A stretch of DNA of 64,000 nt, from contig NZ_MOBP01000001.1 of the NCBI RefSeq assembly GCF_003732665.1, positions 229,466 through 293,465 of the forward strand. The letters are read 5' to 3'. Origin of the DNA: Pseudomonas frederiksbergensis (GTDB taxonomy: Bacteria > Pseudomonadota > Gammaproteobacteria > Pseudomonadales > Pseudomonadaceae). The notes below the pieces were generated by a model that saw only the letters and a program-made list of their open reading frames with translations, was not told where the DNA came from and ran no database searches. Made by a program: the position numbers and the translations under genes. Of the stretch, positions 10,381 through 18,063 are shown piece by piece. Every line of letters begins with the position of its first letter. Position 1 is the first letter of the stretch.

Positions 10381-11293
10381 GGCGGCGGAGTTTATCGGTT
10401 TTTAAGCCGATCGCCTGCAAGTGCACGGCAAAACGTTCGGCCAACCAACGCGCGGCCGGACCCAGCGGTTCGTCGCGCCGCCACACCAGCTCCACCACCA
10501 AGGCCGGCGGGGTCCATTCGCTGACCAATTCGACCATCTGATTCTGATACCCGGCGTACTGCACCACATTGCGCGGCAGCCAGGCCCAGCCGAGGCCGCG
10601 CATCAGCAATTCAGCGATAACGTAGAAGCTGTCGGCGCGCCACACCTGGGGGCTGGCCGGTTCGCTGCCGGGATAAACGCTGGATTGAGCCGCCATCAGC
10701 AATTGCCGATGTTGGGCCAGTTGTTGGCAATCAACGTCCTTCAACTTCGCCATTGGATGACCAATACCGCAGACCGTCACCATTTCGATGCTGCCCAGCA
10801 CCCGCCGCTCCAGCGCCTCGGGAATCTGATCGTGGTAGAACAGCAGCCCGAGATCGGCGCGGCGCTCCAACAGCTTGCGCGCCACGTCGCCCTGAGTGCC
10901 GTTGGACAATTGCACCTCCAGGCTGGGGAATTGATCAGCCAGGGCATCGAGGCTGTCGATCACCGGCTGGAACGGCATGGCTTCATCCTGGGCCAGGCGA
11001 ATGCGCGCCTCCTGCCCACGCATCATCGCCAACGCCCGACCGTTCAGGCGCTCGCACTGACGCAGCACCTCCCGCGCCTCCTCCAGCAGGGCAGCGCCGG
11101 CTTCGGTCAGCTTCGGCTGGCGGCCGCTGCTGCGGTCGAACAGGCTCACGCCCAGGTCTTCCTCCAGCAACGCAATCGAACTGCTGACCGCCGACTGCGC
11201 CTTGCGCTGATCCCGCGCCACCGCCGAAAACGAGCGCTGCTCCGCTACGCTGACAAACAAACGCAGCTGTTCCAGATTCCATTGCATGTTCAT
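10373..11293 (-). CDS. LysR-family transcriptional regulator
   Basis: Regulator of about 306 residues with an N-terminal winged helix-turn-helix (residues about 4-62, LRLFVSVAEQRSFSAVARDQ) and a C-terminal periplasmic-binding-like effector domain. I used the ATG at 11293 (MNMQWNLEQL); 11305 and 11287 are in-frame alternatives. It is divergent from the SMR transporter gene at 11397, the usual arrangement for a LysR regulator and its target, so it may control that gene. It also overlaps waaA by 8 bases, suggesting cotranscription. The effector is unknown. Confidence 0.92.
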   Translation of the reverse strand: MNMQWNLEQLRLFVSVAEQRSFSAVARDQRKAQSAVSSSIALLEEDLGVSLFDRSSGRQPKLTEAGAALLEEAREVLRQCERLNGRALAMMRGQEARIRLAQDEAMPFQPVIDSLDALADQFPSLEVQLSNGTQGDVARKLLERRADLGLLFYHDQIPEALERRVLGSIEMVTVCGIGHPMAKLKDVDCQQLAQHRQLLMAAQSSVYPGSEPASPQVWRADSFYVIAELLMRGLGWAWLPRNVVQYAGYQNQMVELVSEWTPPALVVELVWRRDEPLGPAARWLAERFAVHLQAIGLKTDKLRRHE

Positions 11294-11396
11294 GGCGCAA
11301 CCCATCTCTTAAGCAGATAGGTAATGACTTTACCGCATCTGGAGAATCTCTAGAATGCCGACCTCAGAGAGCAACACTTCATTCGAGGATTACCCC

Positions 11397-11729
11397 ATGA
11401 CCGCCTACTACTACCTGGCCATCGCCATCTGCGCCGAAGTGATCGCCACTGTTTCGATGAAAGCGGTCAAAGGCTTCAGCACGCCCCTGCCGCTGATCCT
11501 GGTGATCGTCGGCTACGGCATCGCCTTCTGGATGCTGACGCTTGTCGTGCGCAGCGTGCCGGTGGGCGTGGCGTACGCGGTGTGGGCCGGGATGGGGATT
11601 GTGATGGTCAGCGTGGCGGCGCTGTTTATCTACGGGCAGAAGCTGGACGTGCCGGCGATGTTAGGGATGGGGCTCATCGTCCTGGGCGTCGTAGTGATTC
11701 AACTCTTCTCCAAAACCGCCGGGCACTAA
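11397..11729 (+). CDS. Small multidrug resistance (SMR) efflux protein, EmrE-like
   Basis: Four-helix membrane protein of 110 residues of the SMR family, which exports cationic toxicants in exchange for protons. The essential membrane glutamate is at residue 14 (ICAEVIAT), and the family segments PVGVAYAVWAGMGIV and LGVVVIQLFS are present. The ATG at 11397 is preceded by GAGGA; a longer in-frame start at 11355 would add 14 unlikely residues. It closely resembles EmrE/Qac-type rather than SugE/Gdx-type members, but substrates cannot be read from the sequence. Confidence 0.92.
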   Translation: MTAYYYLAIAICAEVIATVSMKAVKGFSTPLPLILVIVGYGIAFWMLTLVVRSVPVGVAYAVWAGMGIVMVSVAALFIYGQKLDVPAMLGMGLIVLGVVVIQLFSKTAGH

Positions 11730-11746
11730 AGCCAAGCACAATCCCT

Positions 11747-11836
11747 TGTGGGAGCGGGCTTGCTCGCGAATGCGGTGGATCATTCAACGATGATGTTGGC
11801 TGGTCCACCGCATTCGCGAGCAAGCCCGCTCCCACA
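11747..11836. repeat. Inverted REP pair
   Basis: TGTGGGAGCGGGCTTGCTCG starts at 11747 and extends through CGAATGCGGTGGA; its exact reverse complement ends at 11836. The stem is 33 bp with a spacer of about 24 bases, one of the longest perfect pairs in the window. Confidence 0.92.
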
Positions 11837-11925
11837 GTTTTGTGTACACCCGATTAGTCGCCGACAAATCCCCTCCGCAACGAGTCTGTATACTGCGCCC
11901 TCGTCTTGATCACTGAGGTCGCTGC

Positions 11926-13101
11926 ATGCCATCCGTTATTTCCACCGACGTTCTGATTGTCGGCGCTGGTGTCGCCGGCCTCTGGCTGAATGCGCGTCTG
12001 CGCCGCCAGGGTTTTTCGACCGTGCTGGTGGAAAGCGCCAGCCTCGGTGGCGGGCAGAGCGTGAAGTCCCAGGGCATCATCCACGGCGGCGCCAAGTACG
12101 CGCTGCATGGCGCTCTGACCGGTGCCTCGGAAGCCATTGCCGACATGCCGCGCCGCTGGCGTGAAGCTCTGGCCGGTGACGGCGAACTGGACTTGAGCGG
12201 CGTGCGCCTGTTGTCCGAAGCTCACTACCTCTGGTCCCCCGGCACGATCGCCGGCAACCTCACCAGTTTCTTCGCCAGCAAAGCCGTGCGCGGTCGGGTC
12301 GATCAGGTCAAGGGCGATCAACTGCCGCCGGCGCTGCAAGACAAGCGCTTCAAGGGCAAGGTTTACCGATTGGCCGAACTGGTGGTCGACGTGCCGAGCC
12401 TGATCCAGCGCCTGGCGGATCTGGCGGGTGACGGCTTGCTCGCCGGGCAGACTATCGAACCGTTGCTGGATGGCGGAATTCTGGTTGGCCTGAAAGTCGA
12501 TGGCCGCGAGATCCGCGCCCAACGCATCGTCCTCAGCGCCGGCGGCGGCACGGCCGCGTTGCTTGAAGCGCTGGGCCTGACTCAGCCCGCCATGCAGCGC
12601 CGACCATTGCACATGATCATCGCCAAAGGCCCGAGCCTCAAACCGCTGTACGCCCATTGCCTGGGCGGCGGCACCAAACCGCGCATCACCGTGACCACTC
12701 ACCCGGCCGCCGATGGCCAATGGGTCTGGTACATGGGTGGCGACATCGCCGAAGCCGAAGGCGTGGCCCGCGAGCCCGCCGAGCAAATCGCCACCGCGCA
12801 AAAAGAACTCGGGCAGTTGCTGCCGTGGATCGACCTCAGCACCGTGCAATGGGCGACCTTGCGCGTGGACCGTGCCGAACCGCTGCAATCAGGCCTGACT
12901 CGTCCGGACAACGCATTCCTCGCCGAACAGGGGCGGCTGTTGGTGGGTTGGCCAACCAAACTGGCACTGGCGCCGGACTTCGCCGACCGCGTGATCGCCA
13001 GTCTCGCCCGGGACGGCATTCAGCCCGGCCCTGCCGCGCCGCTGCCCGAACTGCCAAAACCACCGATGGGCGTCCCTGCCTGGGAGCAACTGCTGCCATG
13101 A
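11926..13101 (+). CDS. FAD-dependent oxidoreductase (DAO family)
   Basis: Flavoprotein of 391 residues. The Rossmann FAD motif GAGVAGLWLNARL (residues about 11-23) follows the first strand, and SLGGGQSVKSQGIIHGGAKY resembles the second FAD-contacting segment of D-amino-acid oxidase/glycerol dehydrogenase-like enzymes. The substrate is unknown. Its stop overlaps the start of the aldo/keto reductase gene (ATGA), so the two enzymes are translated together and may act in one pathway. The same pair is found next to waaA in P. aeruginosa (from memory, PA4991-PA4992). Confidence 0.88.
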   Translation: MPSVISTDVLIVGAGVAGLWLNARLRRQGFSTVLVESASLGGGQSVKSQGIIHGGAKYALHGALTGASEAIADMPRRWREALAGDGELDLSGVRLLSEAHYLWSPGTIAGNLTSFFASKAVRGRVDQVKGDQLPPALQDKRFKGKVYRLAELVVDVPSLIQRLADLAGDGLLAGQTIEPLLDGGILVGLKVDGREIRAQRIVLSAGGGTAALLEALGLTQPAMQRRPLHMIIAKGPSLKPLYAHCLGGGTKPRITVTTHPAADGQWVWYMGGDIAEAEGVAREPAEQIATAQKELGQLLPWIDLSTVQWATLRVDRAEPLQSGLTRPDNAFLAEQGRLLVGWPTKLALAPDFADRVIASLARDGIQPGPAAPLPELPKPPMGVPAWEQLLP

Positions 13102-13910
13102 GCGTACAAACCCTGCACGACCTGCATCGCCCACTGGGCAGCACCGGCCTGCTGGTTTCGCCCCTGGGCCTGGGCACCGTAAAACTGGGCCGCGACCAGG
13201 GCGTGAAATACCCCAACGGCTTCCAGATCCCCGGCGATGACGAAGCGCGGATGCTGCTTAAACTCGCCCGGGACATGGGCATCAACCTGATCGACACCGC
13301 CCCGGCCTATGGCCGCAGCGAAGAACGTCTCGGCCCGTTGCTGCGCGGCCAGCGTCAGGAGTGGGTGATCGTGAGCAAGGTCGGTGAAGAATTCGTCAAT
13401 GGCCAGTCGAGCCACGACTTCAGCGCCGCCCATACCCGATTGTCGGTAGAGCGCAGCCTGCAGCGTCTGGAAACGGATTTTATCGACCTGGTGCTGGTGC
13501 ACTCCGACGGCAACGACCTTACGATCCTCACCGACTGCGAAGTCTACTCGACCCTTGCCGAGTTGAAGCGCGAAGGCAAGATTCGCGGTTTCGGTTTTTC
13601 CGGCAAAACCGTCGAGGGCGGTTTGAAGGCTCTGGAACAGGGTGATTGCGCCATGGTCACCTACAATCTGAACGAACTGAGCGAGAAAGCCGTGATTGAC
13701 TATGCTGCTGTCCACGGCAAAGCGATCCTGGTGAAAAAGGCCCTTGCCAGCGGTCATGTGTGCCTGAGCCCCGGCGTCGACCCGGTGCGCGCCAGCTTCG
13801 AGTTGTTGTTCCAACATCCGGGTGTTGCCAGTGCTATTGTCGGGACCATCAATCCGCTGCACCTCGCCCACAACGTCGCGACCGTTGCCCAGGTCCTTCG
13901 TAGTAACTGA
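13098..13910 (+). CDS. Aldo/keto reductase
   Basis: NAD(P)H-dependent reductase of 270 residues with a TIM-barrel signature. The catalytic tetrad can be read: Asp and Tyr in DTAPAYGRSEERLG, Lys in VSKVGEEF, His in LVHSDGND. The start codon ATG at 13098 overlaps the stop of the upstream flavoprotein by 4 bases; a longer open frame from 12657 lies inside that gene and is rejected. The substrate is unknown. Confidence 0.92.
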   Translation: MSVQTLHDLHRPLGSTGLLVSPLGLGTVKLGRDQGVKYPNGFQIPGDDEARMLLKLARDMGINLIDTAPAYGRSEERLGPLLRGQRQEWVIVSKVGEEFVNGQSSHDFSAAHTRLSVERSLQRLETDFIDLVLVHSDGNDLTILTDCEVYSTLAELKREGKIRGFGFSGKTVEGGLKALEQGDCAMVTYNLNELSEKAVIDYAAVHGKAILVKKALASGHVCLSPGVDPVRASFELLFQHPGVASAIVGTINPLHLAHNVATVAQVLRSN

Positions 13911-13942
13911 CGCCGCCCACGCGGCCTTAAGCAGGAGCCGAC

Positions 13943-14911
13943 ATGCCGCGTACGCTCATTAGAAAGAACCCGAGCAACTTCAAGACCCTGCCGTTGTACG
14001 TCGAAGCGACTCCCGAAGGCTTGAGTTACCAGAGCGTCGGGATGCCGCTGAATTTCTCCCAGACCCTGCAACGACGCCGCCCGGTGGCGGTGCCCGACAC
14101 CGAGCGCTTTGCCCTGGAACTGGCCAACCTCGGGGTTTCGGTGCGCCTGACCCTGCATTGGCAGAATCGTGATTATTGGGTGCTGGTGCGCCAGCGCCGA
14201 CAGGACCGTGGCGATGTGGTGCTCAAGCTGATTTCCGGTTACGTCCCGGCCCACGAACTGAACCTGCCGCTGCACACGGCGATCCAGGAGATTGCCGAAG
14301 AGTGTCTGCTGGAAACCCCGGAAGGCTGGCTCAGCGGGCGTTTCAACGATACCTGGCTGCCGGCGCCCTACTCCTCCGCCCTGCATTATCGCGAAGCCCT
14401 GCCGTTTCGCCTGACGCCACTGTCCGGCTCGGCGCGGCCGGTGCGTTGCGCCGCCATGCAGTTGATCGAACGGCCCAGGGCCTACGTGCACTTGCCGACC
14501 GCTTCGTTGCAGTTGATCTACGACCTGCGCCTGGACGTGCCCAAAGAAGCCAAGTCCTTGAGCCTGTTCCATGTAGATGAGCGCCTGGAAGGTGATCAAC
14601 TGGTGGCGCGACTGGATCGCAAGCGTCCCGATCTGTATTTGATGCCGTTGCAGGATGGCCAGCCGATGGCTGAGCTTTATACGCTGAAGAAGGATCAACT
14701 GTACCCGGCGAGCACCCGCGGGTTGTACCTGGCCGAGAGCTTTGCCAAGCAGGAAGGCTGGCTGGTACGCGATGAGCGGATTCGCTGGAAGGATTGGGTG
14801 CGGCAGCAAGGGCTGGCACCACCAGGGAAAGATTCTGGGTTGGCGCGGTTGCGGGGGAAGGCCAAGCAATTGCTGAAGAAAATCGTGCCGCGCAAGAAAG
14901 TCGGCTCTTAA
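13943..14911 (+). CDS. Protein of unknown function with a degenerate Nudix-like motif
   Basis: Protein of 322 residues, start supported by AGGAG 7 bases upstream. I recall the family being labelled 'metal ABC transporter ATPase' in some Pseudomonas genomes, but no Walker motifs are present, so that label is not supported. The stretch around residues 93-117 reads SGYVPAHELNLPLHTAIQEI then AEECLLE: this resembles a Nudix box (G-x5-E ... REUxEE) with a loop two residues longer and Arg replaced by Gln. The C-terminus is basic (GKAKQLLKKIVPRKK). It stands between the oxidoreductase pair and the LPS genes; function unknown. Confidence 0.75.
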   Translation: MPRTLIRKNPSNFKTLPLYVEATPEGLSYQSVGMPLNFSQTLQRRRPVAVPDTERFALELANLGVSVRLTLHWQNRDYWVLVRQRRQDRGDVVLKLISGYVPAHELNLPLHTAIQEIAEECLLETPEGWLSGRFNDTWLPAPYSSALHYREALPFRLTPLSGSARPVRCAAMQLIERPRAYVHLPTASLQLIYDLRLDVPKEAKSLSLFHVDERLEGDQLVARLDRKRPDLYLMPLQDGQPMAELYTLKKDQLYPASTRGLYLAESFAKQEGWLVRDERIRWKDWVRQQGLAPPGKDSGLARLRGKAKQLLKKIVPRKKVGS

Positions 14912-14921
14912 AATCAAAAGC

Positions 14922-15030
14922 AAAAGATCGCAGCCTTCGGCAGCTCCTACACGGGAATGTGTACACCCGTAGGAGCTGCCGAAGGCTGCGATCTTTTGAT
15001 GTTTGATCGTTCCCACGCTCCGCGTGGGAA
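14922..15030. repeat. Two intergenic palindromes (second REP family and a short hairpin)
   Basis: AAAAGATCGCAGCCTTCGGC AGCTCC (from 14922) pairs with its complement ending at 14998, a 30-bp stem of a second Pseudomonas repeat family also present at 49063-49140 and, as one arm, at 53877. Next to it, TTCCCACGCTCCGCGTGGGAA (15010-15030) is a short hairpin of a third family. They separate the convergent 13943 gene and hldE and may end transcription both ways. Confidence 0.88.
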
Positions 15031-15041
15031 TGCAGCCAGGG

Positions 15042-16463
15042 TCAGTTATTGCGGATCTTCTCGACAATCGCGGTGGTCGAGCTGTTTTCCACCAGCCCCA
15101 GCACTTTCACCGTGCCGCCGTAAGCGGTGACGATGTCCGCGCCGACCACTTGGTCGATCCCGTAATCCCCGCCCTTGACCAACACGTCCGGCTTGACCTC
15201 GCGCAGCAGGTTTTCCGGGGTGCCTTCAGCAAAGCTGATGACCCAATCCACCGCGCCCAGACCGGCCAGTACGGCCATGCGCCGGTCAACGCTGTTGATC
15301 GGACGACCTGGCCCTTTCAGGCGGCTCACCGAAGCGTCGTCGTTGACCGCAACGATCAGACGATCGCCCTGGGCCCGGGCCTGTTCCAGATAGGTCACGT
15401 GGCCTGCATGCAGAATGTCGAAGCAGCCGTTGGTGAAGACGATCCGCTCGTTGTGCGCACGGGCGTCATCGACTGCCAGCAACAACTGTTCGAGACCGAG
15501 CACACCGCGCTCGGAACCTTCTTCACGCTGGATGGCGCGACGCAGTTCCGGTGCGCTGATGCACGCCGTCCCCAACTTACCAACCACAATGCCCGCCGCC
15601 AGATTGGCCAGGGCCACGGCGTGGGGCAGTTCTTCGCCAGCGGCAATCGCGGCCGCCAGGGTCGAAATCACCGTGTCACCGGCACCGGTCACGTCGAACA
15701 CTTCACGGGCACGGGCCGGCAGGTGCAGCGCCGGATGATCCGGGCGCAACAAGGTCATGCCGTGCTCGCCACGGGTCACCAGCAAGGCGCCGAGGTCGAG
15801 GTCGTGCATCAGAGTTGCGCCCTTGCTCACCAGTTCGTGCTCATCGGCGCAGCCGCCGACGATGGCTTCGAACTCGCTGAGGTTCGGGGTGATCAGGCTC
15901 GCACCGCGATAGATCGAGAAATCCTTGCCCTTTGGATCGGCCAGCACCGGAATGCCACGGGCACGGGCGGCCTGGATCAGCACCTGATGGTTTTTCAGCG
16001 CGCCTTTGCCGTAATCGGACAGCACCAGCACCTTGATGCCTTCGAGCAATTCGTCGACCTGCTTGCCCAACGCCAGGGCGTCGGTGGCGAACGGTTCTTC
16101 GAAGTCGATACGCAGCAATTGCTGGTGGCGGCTCATGACCCGCAGTTTGACGATGGTCGGCTGGTGCGCGATGCGCTGGAACAACGCTCGCACTCCAGCA
16201 CCCTTGAGGCTGTTGGCCAGGCTGTCGGCGGCTTCGTCGTCGCCGGTCACGCCGACCAGCGAGGCCGGGGCCCCGAGGGCGGCGATGTTGAGGGCAACGT
16301 TGGCGGCACCGCCCGGGCGGTCCTCGATTTGCTCGACCTTGACCACCGGCACCGGCGCCTCAGGGGAAATCCGTGAGGTCCCACCATGCCAGTAACGGTC
16401 GAGCATGACATCGCCGACCACCAAGACAGGGGCTTGATCGAATCGCGGCATGGACAACTTCAT
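15042..16463 (-). CDS. hldE: Bifunctional heptose-7-phosphate kinase / heptose-1-phosphate adenylyltransferase HldE
   Basis: Protein of 473 residues making ADP-heptose for the LPS inner core. The N-terminal PfkB/ribokinase-type domain (about 1-318, DVMLDRYWHGGTSRISPEAP and the DVTGAGDTVISTLA anion hole) phosphorylates position 1; the C-terminal nucleotidyltransferase domain (about 340-473) has the FTNGCFDILHAGHVTYLEQA motif with HxGH. The ATG at 16463 (MKLSMPRF) matches orthologues; the frame is open to 16481. It lies downstream of the msbA, sulfotransferase and APS kinase genes on the same strand. Confidence 0.97.
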   Translation of the reverse strand: MKLSMPRFDQAPVLVVGDVMLDRYWHGGTSRISPEAPVPVVKVEQIEDRPGGAANVALNIAALGAPASLVGVTGDDEAADSLANSLKGAGVRALFQRIAHQPTIVKLRVMSRHQQLLRIDFEEPFATDALALGKQVDELLEGIKVLVLSDYGKGALKNHQVLIQAARARGIPVLADPKGKDFSIYRGASLITPNLSEFEAIVGGCADEHELVSKGATLMHDLDLGALLVTRGEHGMTLLRPDHPALHLPARAREVFDVTGAGDTVISTLAAAIAAGEELPHAVALANLAAGIVVGKLGTACISAPELRRAIQREEGSERGVLGLEQLLLAVDDARAHNERIVFTNGCFDILHAGHVTYLEQARAQGDRLIVAVNDDASVSRLKGPGRPINSVDRRMAVLAGLGAVDWVISFAEGTPENLLREVKPDVLVKGGDYGIDQVVGADIVTAYGGTVKVLGLVENSSTTAIVEKIRNN

Positions 16464-16565
16464 GGAGCAACCCACATACAAAATGAACAGGGCCGCGATA
16501 TTAACACAGGGTTGGCGCAGGCTTGCGCGACGGCTGCAACAGGATGAATTGACAGGGTTTTTTGC

Positions 16566-17177
16566 TCATTTTTTGAACAGAAACGCCGACAACCGGGCGC
16601 AGGCGTCTTCCAGCGCCAGATCCTGGGTGTCGATCTCACACTCCGCCGTCAGCGGCGCCTCATACGGGCTGTCGATGCCGGTAAAGTCCTTGATCCGCCC
16701 TTGCAGGGCCGCCTGATACAAACCTTTGGGGTCCCGTTGCGCGCAAACCGCGAACGATGTGCTCACATACACTTCGACAAAATCGCCCTCGGCAAACAGC
16801 CGTCGTGCCGCCTCGCGTTCGGCGCGGAATGGCGAAATCGCCGCCACAATCACAATCAGACCGGCATCGACCATCAACCGCGCCACCTCGGCCATACGCC
16901 GAATATTTTCCCGGCGACAATCAGCCCCCATCCCCAGGTCGCTACACAGGCCGCCGCGCAGGTTGTCGCCATCGAGGATGAAGGTGTGAAAACCGCTTTG
17001 ATTGAGCTGCAGCTCCAAAACATTGGCCAGCGTCGACTTTCCCGCCCCGGACAACCCCGTCAACCATATACAGCGCGGGCGCTGCGCTTTGAGCGCGGCC
17101 CGGGCTTCCCTCGACAGGGACAAGCCGTAAGGGCGGATCGCCGGGGTCGGCGTGGACATCGATCGGGCATTATTCAT
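16566..17177 (-). CDS. Adenylylsulfate (APS) kinase, CysC-like
   Basis: Kinase of about 200 residues that converts APS to PAPS, the sulfate donor. Motifs are canonical: P-loop GLSGAGKST, LDGDNLRGGLCSDLG, RRENIRR, AISPFRAERE and QRDPKGLYQAALQGRIKDFT followed by GIDSPYEAP. It is a stand-alone kinase, not fused to CysN. The ATG at 17177 overlaps the upstream sulfotransferase stop (ATGAATAA), with GAG about 10 bases before it; ATG at 17159 is the alternative. The overlap with a sulfotransferase gene inside the LPS locus argues that its PAPS feeds sulfation of a surface glycan rather than cysteine synthesis. Confidence 0.9.
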   Translation of the reverse strand: MNNARSMSTPTPAIRPYGLSLSREARAALKAQRPRCIWLTGLSGAGKSTLANVLELQLNQSGFHTFILDGDNLRGGLCSDLGMGADCRRENIRRMAEVARLMVDAGLIVIVAAISPFRAEREAARRLFAEGDFVEVYVSTSFAVCAQRDPKGLYQAALQGRIKDFTGIDSPYEAPLTAECEIDTQDLALEDACARLSAFLFKK

Positions 17178-17874
17178 AGCCGAGCATCTCGTAATCGCGC
17201 TGATAAGCCCGACGCACCAGGCGACGGGTGCGAACCGAACAGAAATCACGGGCCAGCCTTGGCTGACGCTGCTGCGAACTGTTGACATGGGGCAGTAGCA
17301 CCGGGTGCTTCAACTGCTCGCACACCAGCTCGAAATCCCGTGCCAGGTGTTCTTGATAACCGATGAAGTCCAGGGCCAGATGCCCAAGGGAGTCCCTGAG
17401 AAAATCCGTTTGCGCGGCAAAATGCAGTTGCCGGCTGATGGTCTCCGGATGCAGCCAGCGCGCCACAAAGTCGTCGAAATCGCGAAATTGGCGGACCAAC
17501 TTCTGCGCGGCGTGGTCGCGTTTCCCCAACTCGTTGCCCCGTAGAAAAGCGTAGGCCGAGTAGGCTCGCTCCAAGGGGTCGCGGACGAAGGCGAACTTGA
17601 AACTGGCGGCAAACTGCTCGGGAAACTGCTGCTCGTACCAGTACAACGGCAGATGCCCGGGGCTCCAGTCGTCGAACAGCGCCGCACATACGCTGCTGCC
17701 GGCACACTTGGGCACGTGAATGAACAGGCAGGCTCGCTGCGCAAAGGACGAGGGAAACTGCAGATTGGCCGACATCGACTTGTTCACCACCTGGCGGTCC
17801 ACGACCGACAGGCGCCCTAGCAGAAAGGCCCGCTGCTGCTTGGGCAACAGTTTCCAGAGATAGCGTTGCAACAT
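17170..17874 (-). CDS. Sulfotransferase family protein (PAPS-dependent, type 2)
   Basis: Protein of 234 residues with both PAPS-binding signatures of the Sulfotransfer_2 family: the 5'-phosphosulfate loop FIHVPKCAGSSVCAALF (about residues 51-67) and the 3'-phosphate motif FAFVRDPLERAYSAYAFLRG. Members transfer sulfate from PAPS to carbohydrate hydroxyls. No signal peptide or membrane helix is evident, so it should act in the cytoplasm. The stop overlaps the APS kinase start, and msbA is the next gene upstream on the same strand. The acceptor is unknown; LPS core or O-antigen sugar is the natural guess from position. Confidence 0.85.
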   Translation of the reverse strand: MLQRYLWKLLPKQQRAFLLGRLSVVDRQVVNKSMSANLQFPSSFAQRACLFIHVPKCAGSSVCAALFDDWSPGHLPLYWYEQQFPEQFAASFKFAFVRDPLERAYSAYAFLRGNELGKRDHAAQKLVRQFRDFDDFVARWLHPETISRQLHFAAQTDFLRDSLGHLALDFIGYQEHLARDFELVCEQLKHPVLLPHVNSSQQRQPRLARDFCSVRTRRLVRRAYQRDYEMLGYE

Positions 17875-18029
17875 GGCAGTACCCGCGCGACGGGGATGGC
17901 CCCTTCGATGGAAGTCAAAAGTTCGTTCAGGAACCTTAACAAGCGCGGTACGGAGTTTTATTCAGGTTTGGTCAAGAAGGGTAAGGAAGCGGATACAAAT
18001 CAGCGGACGCATTGCACGTCCACCGAATG

Positions 18030-18058
18030 AACGAGGGTGGAACAGGTCCACCCTCGTT
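18030..18058 (-). terminator. Strong hairpin after msbA
   Basis: AACGAGGGTGGA (18030-18041) pairs perfectly with TCCACCCTCGTT (18047-18058) around a 5-base loop, directly after the msbA stop codon at 18064. There is no following T-run on the minus strand, so it may be an mRNA 3' stabiliser or attenuator rather than a full intrinsic terminator before the sulfotransferase gene. Confidence 0.6.
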
Positions 18059-18063
18059 ACCCA

